NCBI GenBank assembly: GCA_023481335.1
Contig: JAMCWI010000131.1
Location: 1-7,152 of the forward strand
Source: Bacillota bacterium
GTDB lineage: Bacteria; Bacillota; Desulfotomaculia; Desulfotomaculales; Desulfotomaculaceae
Reading direction: 5' to 3'
Length of the DNA stretch: 7,152 nucleotides
Shown here: piece by piece, positions 1 to 5,215 of the stretch
How positions within the stretch are numbered: position 1 is the first letter of the stretch
Layout: each line of letters opens with the position of its first letter
The notes under the pieces: model-generated
Databases searched by the model: none
Seen by the model: only the letters and a program-made list of their open reading frames with translations
What the model was told of the DNA's origin: nothing
Translations under genes and position numbers: made by a program

Positions 1-315
1 GGAAAAACTAAAGAGCAGCTGGTTTTTTAACATGGCCTGGTTGCGCTGGTATTGGTATTCGTCCCGGTCAGTCCACCAGTCGTAATCAACCTCCGAGTAT
101 CTGCGGCTGCGGTACTGCGGCGGCGGGGGATAAGCATAGCGGCCCCCGACCGGTCCGCGCCGCCCCCCATAATTGGGGTCATTGTCGTAGTAGTCCTCCT
201 GCCATTCTTGACGAGCTTCTAAGTCTTGAATAATCTCCTTTTTTAACCTGTTTATCATGGCAGGATCATAATTGCCGGGCATCATACCGGGACGCTCCTG
301 TGCCTGGTTCACCAT
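1..315 (-). CDS. Hypothetical Tyr/Pro/Arg-rich protein, N-terminal part
   Basis: An open minus-strand frame of 105 codons starts at the ATG at 313-315 and runs off the left edge, so the C-terminus is not visible. The start is set by a very strong site, AGGAGGAGG, about eight bases upstream. The protein opens with a short polar segment (MVNQAQERPGMMPG), then a charged, probably helical stretch around residues 20-40. A low-complexity region follows, rich in Tyr, Arg, Gly and Pro (PPPPQYRSRRYSE), then an acidic-aromatic part (DYDWWTDRDEYQYQ). No signal peptide or membrane segment is visible and I do not recognise a family. The Tyr-rich, disordered composition is reminiscent of spore coat or surface-associated proteins, but that is only a compositional impression. 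A sigma-A-like promoter lies just upstream. Confidence 0.75.
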   Translation of the reverse strand, partial: MVNQAQERPGMMPGNYDPAMINRLKKEIIQDLEARQEWQEDYYDNDPNYGGRRGPVGGRYAYPPPPQYRSRRYSEVDYDWWTDRDEYQYQRNQAMLKNQLLFSFS

Positions 316-368
316 CCAAATTCCTCCTCCTATAGGTTATAACGGTTATATTGCCCTAAAAACAAGAG

Positions 369-396
369 ATTATAACAATTTTTGTTTTTTTATAAA
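369..396 (-). promoter_or_regulatory. Candidate sigma-A promoter of the Tyr/Pro-rich gene
   Basis: On the minus strand TTTATA (391-396) and a perfect TATAAT (369-374) are separated by 16 bases in an AT-rich stretch, about 50 bases before the start codon at 315. The -10 is perfect and the -35 matches four of six consensus bases. Confidence 0.5.
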
Positions 397-422
397 TTAT
401 TTTACAAGATCAGCCAAAACAA

Positions 423-453
423 AGGGATTGAGGTTGTCCTTTCCTCAATCCCT
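423..453 (-). terminator. Terminator of the cwlD operon
   Basis: A perfect 11-bp inverted repeat (AGGGATTGAGG at 423-433, CCTCAATCCCT at 443-453) encloses a nine-base loop. On the minus strand it is followed by TTGTTTTGG, a modest U-rich tract, and it lies about 45 bases after the DUF3892-like stop codon. On the plus strand there is no U-tract, so it most likely ends minus-strand transcription. Confidence 0.7.
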
Positions 454-498
454 CCTGCTGTTTATCTAATTAAGCCCATTTTGAATCAGTCTAGCAAA

Positions 499-750
499 TT
501 ATTTTGAGCCAAAAAGCAGGTTTCGTAATCTTTTCAGTAAGCCATTTTGTTTTCCCTGGCTGATAACATCCTTAACAAAGCTTGGATACAAATTGATACC
601 CGCCAGTTTTCCTGCTTTGGCTTCCGACAAAGCCCCTTGATAATCCATAAAGCCATGATCCTCCAATTGGAAGCCGATAATCTCTCCACCTTTATTCCTT
701 TTGGCCGAGACTATTTTCCTTTTACCCTTCGGGTTTGTATCTGGCATCAT
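499..750 (-). CDS. DUF3892-like small protein
   Basis: This 83-residue basic protein is the last gene of the cwlD operon. The core, about residues 11-60, has a pattern I associate with DUF3892: a K-R-K-I-V start, a G-E-I-I-G-F-x-L strand, then D-Y-x-x-A-L-x-x-A-K-x-G-K-L-A-G-I-N. The function of that family is unknown. The C-terminus (KRLRNLLFG) is basic and could be an amphipathic helix. No signal peptide or membrane segment is seen. An AGGAG site lies five bases before the first of two adjacent ATG codons (750 and 747), so the first is preferred, though the second is also possible. That site overlaps the TAA of the preceding 31-codon ORF, which suggests translational coupling. The family call is from memory of its pattern and is moderately sure. 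Confidence 0.8.
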   Translation of the reverse strand: MMPDTNPKGKRKIVSAKRNKGGEIIGFQLEDHGFMDYQGALSEAKAGKLAGINLYPSFVKDVISQGKQNGLLKRLRNLLFGSK

Positions 751-759
751 TGCATCTCC

Positions 760-855
760 TTAGGCCGTATTAAACAATTTGCCAAAAACCAGATAGCCGA
801 TACTGATGATCAAACTGATCAAGATGAGGTACATAAACCACCGGGATCTCAGCAT
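760..855 (-). CDS. Small single-pass membrane protein, 31 aa, in the cwlD operon
   Basis: An ATG at 853-855 opens a 31-codon frame ending in TAA at 760-762. The protein starts MLRSRW, then has an uninterrupted hydrophobic segment from about residue 7 to 25 (Phe, Met, Tyr, Leu, Ile, Val, one Gly), and ends KLFNTA. The basic N-terminus before the membrane segment predicts the N-terminus inside. The start codon is one base after the cwlD stop (TAG at 857-859) and is preceded by AAGGTGAG at good spacing. Its own stop merges with the AGGAG site of the DUF3892-like gene. Tight packing on both sides, two good ribosome binding sites and a membrane-like composition support a real gene. I recognise no family. 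A role with CwlD at the forespore membrane is plausible from position only. Confidence 0.7.
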   Translation of the reverse strand: MLRSRWFMYLILISLIISIGYLVFGKLFNTA

Positions 856-856
856 T

Positions 857-1561
857 CTAGCTCACCTTCTTCTGTATGTTAAAGAAAAAAGAATCCAGGA
901 CATTTTTTTCTTTTGGGATGCTGTCCTTTGTTTTGAGATACTCCAAAATTCCTTGGCATATGGCTTCGGCCAGTACTTGTCGGTATTTTTTATCCAATAA
1001 TTTTTTTCTTTCCGCCGGATTGTTGATGAATCCTGTTTCCACAATAACGCAGGGCATGCTGGTATGGGTTAACAGATAATATCTCCCGGTCTTAATGGTA
1101 CGCTTCCTTATTTCAGGAATTTGGTGCAGTTCTTGCTGAATACATTCTGCCAGCAATTTCCCCTGGGCTGACTTGCCATAGAAGAAGGCCTCGGGGCCAA
1201 TACATTTACCGGGTCCGACATTGACATGAATGCTCACCATGGCATCCGCCCCAAATTGTTTGGCCATCTCCGCCCGCCGTTGGAAATCGTAGCGCTTCGC
1301 CTCTTTTCGATGAAGGCCCAGGATGGCATGATTATAATCCCCTTGCCGGGTTAACAGGACGTCCACCTGGTTCTTCTTTAAAACACTGGCAACTTCCCTG
1401 GCGATTTCTAAATTAAGGTCTTTCTCCATGATGCCGCCCCGCATGGCCCCTGGGTCGTAGCCCCCGTGGCCCGGATCGATGGCGATGCGGCCCACCGGTT
1501 CTGCAGCGGCCTGGCCTGCGTACATGAGCAACAGAAGGATGGCAGTTAAAATTCGCAGCAT
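857..1561 (-). CDS. cwlD: N-acetylmuramoyl-L-alanine amidase CwlD
   Basis: This is a zinc-dependent Amidase_3 protein of 234 residues, close to the usual CwlD length. It cleaves the amide bond between muramic acid and the stem peptide. In CwlD this is the first step in making muramic-delta-lactam in spore cortex, the mark read by germination lytic enzymes. Residues 4-20 form a hydrophobic signal or anchor segment ending AGQAAA. The zinc ligands are visible as H32 in DPGHGG, E46 in MEKDLN and H112 in SIHVN, and the catalytic Glu is E175 in VETGFINN. A longer frame could start at a TTG at 1601-1603, but that has no ribosome binding site, whereas the ATG at 1559-1561 has AGGTGA four bases upstream and begins the signal segment directly. 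It is the first gene of a three-gene operon. In Bacillus subtilis the gene is controlled by sporulation sigma factors, but I found no convincing sigma-E or sigma-G box here. Confidence 0.93.
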   Translation of the reverse strand: MLRILTAILLLLMYAGQAAAEPVGRIAIDPGHGGYDPGAMRGGIMEKDLNLEIAREVASVLKKNQVDVLLTRQGDYNHAILGLHRKEAKRYDFQRRAEMAKQFGADAMVSIHVNVGPGKCIGPEAFFYGKSAQGKLLAECIQQELHQIPEIRKRTIKTGRYYLLTHTSMPCVIVETGFINNPAERKKLLDKKYRQVLAEAICQGILEYLKTKDSIPKEKNVLDSFFFNIQKKVS

Positions 1562-1565
1562 TTTG

Positions 1566-1571
1566 TCACCT
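1566..1571 (-). promoter_or_regulatory. Ribosome binding site fixing the cwlD start
   Basis: AGGTGA on the minus strand lies four bases before the ATG at 1559-1561. It is the only good site near this gene and supports the shorter 234-residue product over a TTG start 14 codons upstream. Confidence 0.7.
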
Positions 1572-1631
1572 ACCTGCTCTTTAGTTTTTCCTTGGGAACG
1601 CAAAAAAATGCTAATAAATTAACGGTCTTTT

Positions 1632-1660
1632 ACGGTACCATCTCTTTCATGCGGCACCGT
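1632..1660. repeat. Imperfect inverted repeat in the cwlD/thrC divergent region
   Basis: ACGGTACC (1632-1639) and GGCACCGT (1653-1660) form an eight-base inverted repeat with one mismatch that would be a G-U pair in one strand, and a 13-base spacer. It lies between the divergent cwlD and thrC genes, upstream of the proposed thrC promoter and about 70 bases before the cwlD start. It could be an operator or a hairpin in the cwlD leader. A T-run follows on the plus strand (1668-1674), but no plus-strand gene precedes it, so a terminator role is unlikely. Confidence 0.35.
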
Positions 1661-1718
1661 CTGAAAATTTTTTTATTTCTCCTTCCCCCGGGTGTTGTAA
1701 TTTCTGCCTGGGTTTGTC

Positions 1719-1747
1719 TTTACTAACAGGCCAAATTGTAGTTTAAT
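1719..1747 (+). promoter_or_regulatory. Candidate sigma-A promoter of thrC
   Basis: TTTACT (1719-1724) and TTTAAT (1742-1747) are separated by exactly 17 bases, matching four and five of six consensus positions. The expected start would give a leader of roughly 40 bases before the thrC start codon, too short for a T-box or riboswitch. Confidence 0.45.
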
Positions 1748-1777
1748 GTAAGTATTTATAACTTGACGATATCATCT

Positions 1778-1784
1778 AGGGAGG
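1778..1784 (+). promoter_or_regulatory. Ribosome binding site deciding the thrC start
   Basis: AGGGAGG sits eight bases before the ATG at 1793 but only two bases before the ATG at 1787. The spacing favours 1793, which gives the N-terminus MKYESTRG expected for threonine synthases. Confidence 0.75.
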
Positions 1785-1792
1785 CCATGTTG

Positions 1793-3295
1793 ATGAAATA
1801 TGAAAGTACCCGCGGCAATTCTCCGGCTGTTTCTGCCGCCAAAGCCATTAAAAAAGGCATCGCCCCTGACGGCGGCCTGTTTGTACCCATAGAAAACGTA
1901 ACAATAACCCAGGCGGAACTGCAAAGGTTGACTTCCCTCTCTTATGCCGAACGTGCCGTGGCAATCTTAAAACTTTTCCTGACGGACTTTACGGAAAAGG
2001 AATTAATCGACTGCGTGGAGGCGGCCTATGGCGGGGACAAGTTTGATGCACCCGAGGTGGTCCCTGTAAAATCCCTTACACCGGACACCGCTGTGCTGGA
2101 ACTGTGGCATGGCCCCACCTGTGCCTTTAAGGATATGGCCCTGCAGATTTTACCTCAATTCCTGGTCAGGTCGTTGGTAAAAACCGGCGAAACTTCGGAG
2201 ATTGTCATTCTGGTGGCCACCTCAGGGGACACGGGCAAAGCAGCCCTGGACGGTTTTGCAGACGTACCCGGCACCAGCATCATCGTCTTCTTCCCCCAGG
2301 AGGGGGTTAGTGAGGTACAGCGGCTGCAAATGATTACCCAGCAGGGGAACAATGTGCACGTGCTGGGCGTCCATGGCAATTTTGATGATGCCCAAAGCGG
2401 TGTTAAGCAAGTGTTCGGAGACAAGGAACTGGCACAGGCTTTGGCAGACAAGGGCTACCGCCTTTCCTCTGCCAATTCCATCAACTGGGGTCGTCTGGTG
2501 CCTCAAATCATTTACTACTTCTCTGCCTATGCAGATTTAGTGCAAGCCGGCACCATTCAATTCGGCCAGAGCATTAATTTTGTGGTTCCCACCGGCAATT
2601 TCGGCAATATTTTGGCCGGTTTCTATGCAAAATCCATGGGACTCCCTATCAACCGCCTGATTTGTGCCGCCAACCCCAATAACGTACTGACAGATTTTAT
2701 CCAGACCGGCACTTACAACCGCAACCGCAATTTCTTAAAAACCCTGTCGCCTTCCATGGATATCTTAATTTCCAGCAACCTGGAACGACTGCTCTACGAA
2801 TTAACTGGGCGGCAGGCCGAAAAAATTAACGGTTGGATGAATGAGTTAAAAACCAATGGGGTCTACAGCGTTGACCCGGTTACCCGGGAGAAAGTAAGCA
2901 GCCACTTCTGGTCCGACTTTGCTGACGACCAGGAAACCTTGGCTACCATTCAAAAAACCTGGGCACAGCATCACTATTTGTTGGATACCCATACCGCAGT
3001 GGCCGTCCGTGTGCTGGAAAAATACCGCCGGGCCACCGGGGACACCACATACAGCGTGGTGGCTTCCACTGCCAGTCCCTTTAAATTTAACGGCAGCGTG
3101 GCGAAGGCTCTGCTGGGAGATGAGGCCATTGCCGGCAAGAGTGAATTTAATCTGTTGAGTGATTTGTCCGCCTTCACCGGTTGGCCCATCCCAAAAGGAC
3201 TGCATGACCTGGATAAACGCCCGGTGCTTCATAAAGAGGTAACCGGCAAGGATAAAATTGATGAGGCTGTAAGAAATATTTTGCTCACCCCTTAA
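1793..3295 (+). CDS. thrC: Threonine synthase (long form)
   Basis: This 500-residue cytosolic PLP enzyme converts O-phospho-L-homoserine and water to L-threonine and phosphate, the last step of threonine synthesis. The N-terminus has the family pattern YESTRGN, then PDGGLFVP near residues 25-32. HGPTCAFKDMALQ carries the Schiff-base lysine, K113. ATSGDTGKAAL (142-151) and the Gly-rich phosphate-binding loop PTGNFGN (266-272) complete the PLP site. Length and the N-terminal extension match the long class, as in Escherichia coli, and not the roughly 350-residue Bacillus subtilis type. An in-frame start at 1763 is possible, but the ribosome binding site favours 1793. Homoserine dehydrogenase and kinase genes, often next to thrC, are not in this window. 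No obvious terminator follows: the small hairpin at 3307-3319 lacks a plus-strand U-tract. This agrees with the downstream region having been rearranged. Confidence 0.95.
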   Translation: MKYESTRGNSPAVSAAKAIKKGIAPDGGLFVPIENVTITQAELQRLTSLSYAERAVAILKLFLTDFTEKELIDCVEAAYGGDKFDAPEVVPVKSLTPDTAVLELWHGPTCAFKDMALQILPQFLVRSLVKTGETSEIVILVATSGDTGKAALDGFADVPGTSIIVFFPQEGVSEVQRLQMITQQGNNVHVLGVHGNFDDAQSGVKQVFGDKELAQALADKGYRLSSANSINWGRLVPQIIYYFSAYADLVQAGTIQFGQSINFVVPTGNFGNILAGFYAKSMGLPINRLICAANPNNVLTDFIQTGTYNRNRNFLKTLSPSMDILISSNLERLLYELTGRQAEKINGWMNELKTNGVYSVDPVTREKVSSHFWSDFADDQETLATIQKTWAQHHYLLDTHTAVAVRVLEKYRRATGDTTYSVVASTASPFKFNGSVAKALLGDEAIAGKSEFNLLSDLSAFTGWPIPKGLHDLDKRPVLHKEVTGKDKIDEAVRNILLTP

Positions 3296-3387
3296 TTACA
3301 AAAATTCCCGCATTGCGGGGCGGTGTGAGTCGGCAGGAGGGCGCCAAGCGACCACTTGCCTTTAACCAGCATCATCTTCAACCCCAT
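3292..3387 (-). CDS. Possible 31-codon ORF in the region after thrC
   Basis: On the minus strand an ATG at 3385-3387 is preceded by GGAGGTGAACC, an excellent ribosome binding site, and opens a 31-codon frame rich in Lys, Leu and Met at first, then Pro, Thr and His. It contains KGKWSLGALLPTHTAP and ends at a TAA (3292-3294) that overlaps the thrC stop codon on the other strand. No promoter is evident and I recognise no family. It may be the end of an element-borne or decayed gene, since its last codons lie at the probable edge of the hipA segment. The ribosome binding site is the only positive evidence. Confidence 0.25.
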   Translation of the reverse strand: MGLKMMLVKGKWSLGALLPTHTAPQCGNFCN

Positions 3388-3609
3388 GGTTCACCTCCAG
3401 AACCGGAGTTTTTGCCCTTTCCGAAATTCCTCCACAAAGCCCCGACAGATGATGTTGTTCTGCCCGCAGGTCTTACGGTGCCACCCCTGCCGCCAAAATG
3501 CAACACAGTGGCACACAGGTGCTGCACGATTGTATGAATTGCCTTTCTGTATTTGGGTTTAAATCGAGCTGTGGATTTGGTTAAAAATCCCTTTTATCTG
3601 TCAAATCCC
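3296..3609. other. Non-coding or decayed stretch upstream of the hipA-like gene
   Basis: About 310 bases without a convincing gene. Plus-strand frames here are Pro/His/Cys-rich with no ribosome binding site. Minus-strand frames give short Cys-rich runs broken by stops. A small hairpin (CCCGC-ATT-GCGGG, 3307-3319) has a T-run only on the minus side. The stretch separates thrC from hipA and is probably part of the acquired segment or decayed sequence at its edge. Confidence 0.5.
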
Positions 3610-3611
3610 TT
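3573..3611. promoter_or_regulatory. Candidate operator: repeated AAATCC half-sites
   Basis: AAATCCCTT occurs at 3585-3593 and again at 3603-3611, exactly 18 bases apart, and an inverted half-site GGATTT lies at 3573-3578. The rightmost copy overlaps the -35 of the hipA promoter, a normal place for a repressor. HipA-family operons are usually repressed by their own HTH antitoxin, but none is encoded here, so the binding protein would be elsewhere or lost. Confidence 0.4.
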
Positions 3612-3638
3612 GCTGGAATTGCGGAAACGAGGTATAAT
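3610..3638 (+). promoter_or_regulatory. Sigma-A promoter of the hipA-like gene
   Basis: TTGCTG (3610-3615), a 17-base spacer and a perfect TATAAT (3633-3638) lie about 40 bases before the start codon. The -35 keeps only the TTG of the consensus. Confidence 0.7.
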
Positions 3639-3676
3639 AATGCATTAACAAAAAGTCCGGAAGGGAGGTAAAACGG

Positions 3677-4828
3677 ATGAAATATACACTCATGAATAAG
3701 TATACACCGGTTGTGGAGCTGAGCATTGACGAGGAAACGGCCGCTGTCATAAATGTCGGACAGGTGCTTCATCCGGAATACCTTCCGGTGGGTATTCAGA
3801 TCACCAAAGGAATTCCTGACAGGAAAAGCCTCAATGACTGGTGGAGGGGACGTTCCATTCCAGCCAGCCGTTCCGGTATTCGGGAAGCACTTACCATTTT
3901 GAATGTATCCCACACGGAGCAGCTTCTCACTAAGTGCTATGGCTTGAGCCTGTCTGACCAGTATTGGATCAACCCCATAGACCATCCTTTGAAATGGGAG
4001 GACATCAATTTTTTTGAAAACACTTTCTCCGATGATGTGGGGAATGCCCTCTTTGGTCAGGAGCCGGAAAACAATGAGCTGGATTTGCTCTCGCCCTGCA
4101 ATACTTCCGACGGATGGCTGAAAAAGAAGTGGAAAATTCTCAATGGAGAAAGGATCCTCATTAAATCCGGAAGTAATCCGTTTCAGCAGGAGCCTTTAAA
4201 CGAGGTTATTGCCACCTCCCTGCACAAGCGGCTGAACCGTGCGGCCTATGTTCCGTACAGTCTGATATGGGAGAACAATATCCCCTACAGCGTTTGCCCG
4301 AATATAGTCACATCAGATACGGAGCTGGTCAGTGCCTACAGCATTTTCAAAAGCCGTAAAAAACAAAACCATCATTCTTACTACGAACATTTCCTGTTAT
4401 GCTGTGAGCACTTAGGAATACCAGGCATGAAGAAATTTTTGGATTATCTGCTGGTCTTTGATTTTCTGATTGCAAACACAGACCGGCATTTTAATAATTT
4501 TGGCTGTATCCGAAACGTAGAAACCTTGCAGTGGCAAGGCCCCGCGCCGGTTTTTGACAGTGGAACAAGCCTGTGGCACGATCAAGTGAGCAAAGCCATC
4601 CAGCCGCAGAGCGATGTGCCCTGTCAGCCGTTCAAGGCTGCACACAGTCAGCAGATTGGCCTTGCAGGCAGTCTTGACTGGGTGGATTTTTCTGCCCTTC
4701 AGGATCTGGATGAGGAATTCCGAACATTGCTTTTATCCTCTCCCTACATTGATGAACCGCGAACCGATGCGCTATGCGCAGGGCTGAAGGATCGGGTACT
4801 TCAGCTGGAACAGCTCGCCCTCGAATAG
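3677..4828 (+). CDS. HipA-like Ser/Thr kinase domain protein, solitary
   Basis: A 383-residue protein with a HipA-type kinase core. The ATG follows GGGAGG at good spacing. Residues 1-125 form a separate N-terminal domain with a YTLMNKYTPV start, a LNDWWRGRSIPASRSG segment (52-67) and LSLSDQYWINP (90-100), a pattern I recall from clostridial proteins annotated as HipA-domain or, misleadingly, excisionase. In the core, K163 in RILIKSGS fits the ATP-binding Lys. NTDRHFNNFG (267-276) is the catalytic loop, with D269 as candidate catalytic Asp, and D294 in PVFDSGTSL matches the metal-binding Asp. No catalytic element looks lost. HipA of Escherichia coli phosphorylates glutamyl-tRNA synthetase and is neutralised by the HTH protein HipB. 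The target here is unknown and no antitoxin gene is adjacent. The stop codon sits exactly at the start of truncated glnQ, marking a rearrangement junction. Toxin activity is inference. Confidence 0.85.
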   Translation: MKYTLMNKYTPVVELSIDEETAAVINVGQVLHPEYLPVGIQITKGIPDRKSLNDWWRGRSIPASRSGIREALTILNVSHTEQLLTKCYGLSLSDQYWINPIDHPLKWEDINFFENTFSDDVGNALFGQEPENNELDLLSPCNTSDGWLKKKWKILNGERILIKSGSNPFQQEPLNEVIATSLHKRLNRAAYVPYSLIWENNIPYSVCPNIVTSDTELVSAYSIFKSRKKQNHHSYYEHFLLCCEHLGIPGMKKFLDYLLVFDFLIANTDRHFNNFGCIRNVETLQWQGPAPVFDSGTSLWHDQVSKAIQPQSDVPCQPFKAAHSQQIGLAGSLDWVDFSALQDLDEEFRTLLLSSPYIDEPRTDALCAGLKDRVLQLEQLALE

Positions 4829-5205
4829 AAAAAGCAGCCAGTTTCCCCAGCCAGCTCTCCGGCGGCCAGCAGCAGCGTGTGGCCATCGCCCGGGCCCTGG
4901 CCATGAAACCCAAACTGATGCTGTTTGACGAACCCACCAGCGCCCTAGACCCGGAATTGGTTGGTGAAGTTCTCTCGGTTATCAAAAACCTGGCAGCCGA
5001 AGGCATGACCATGCTGATCGTGACACACGAAATGGGTTTTGCCAGAGAAGTGGCGGACCGGGTGGTGTTCATGGATGAAGGAAAAATCGTCGAAATGGGC
5101 ACCCCGGAGCAAATTTTCAGCACCCCCAGGCACCCCAGAACCAGAGAGTTCTTAAGCAGCATATTAAGAGGCTGCGAAAAAGTACCCTATCCACAGGTTG
5201 GATAG
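4828..5205 (+). pseudogene. glnQ: 3' half of a polar amino-acid ABC transporter ATPase, 5' half lost
   Basis: From 4828 the frame reads as the second half of a GlnQ-type ATPase, which would energise import of polar amino acids. The signature LSGGQQQRV begins at 4855, Walker B LMLFDEPTSALD spans 4915-4950 with its Asp at 4927, and the H-loop His is at 5026-5028 in VTHEMGFA. The usual FMDEGKIVEMGTPEQIF and HPRTREFL segments follow. Only about 125 of the usual 240 or so codons remain. Walker A, the Q-loop and a genuine start are missing. An open frame extends back to an ATG at 4774, but those codons lie out of frame inside hipA and have no GlnQ character. No permease or binding-protein gene is present. 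The end is also slightly odd: the frame continues past the normal end into the terminator, with its TAG in the hairpin. The loss of Walker A makes ATPase function very unlikely. Confidence 0.88.
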
Positions 5206-5211
5206 GGTACT
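5181..5211. terminator. Bidirectional terminator between glnQ remnant and PAP2 gene
   Basis: AGTACCCTATCC (5181-5192) and GGATAGGGTACT (5200-5211) form a perfect 12-bp stem with a seven-base loop, extendable by two A-T pairs. On the minus strand it is followed by TTTTTC, directly after the stop of the PAP2-like gene. On the plus strand it is followed by TTTGCTTATTT. The TAG of the glnQ remnant (5203-5205) lies in the right arm. Confidence 0.85.
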
Positions 5212-5215
5212 TTGC

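Noticed and set aside
1632..1674. T-box-like sequence (GGCACCG or GGTACCG) upstream of thrC
   Set aside because: It resembles part of the T-box consensus, but the proposed thrC promoter is downstream of it, there is no Stem I or specifier loop, and no terminator hairpin follows.
2155..3232. Several minus-strand and alternate-frame ORFs inside thrC
   Set aside because: Shadows of the thrC coding frame with no ribosome binding sites or recognisable products.
3307..3319. Hairpin CCCGC-ATT-GCGGG as the thrC terminator
   Set aside because: The stem is only five pairs and the plus strand has no U-tract after it. The T-run is on the minus side.
3313..3562. Plus-strand ORFs of 74 and 68 codons after thrC
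   Set aside because: Pro/His/Cys-rich, no ribosome binding sites, overlapping each other in different frames. They look like chance frames in GC-rich non-coding or decayed DNA.
3573..3611. AAATCC repeats as the start of a CRISPR-like array
   Set aside because: The units are only 6-9 bases and there are two direct copies, far short of CRISPR repeats.
4774..4827. ATG at 4774 as the true start of a functional short ABC ATPase
   Set aside because: The extra codons overlap hipA out of frame, show no ABC character and have no good ribosome binding site, and Walker A would still be missing.
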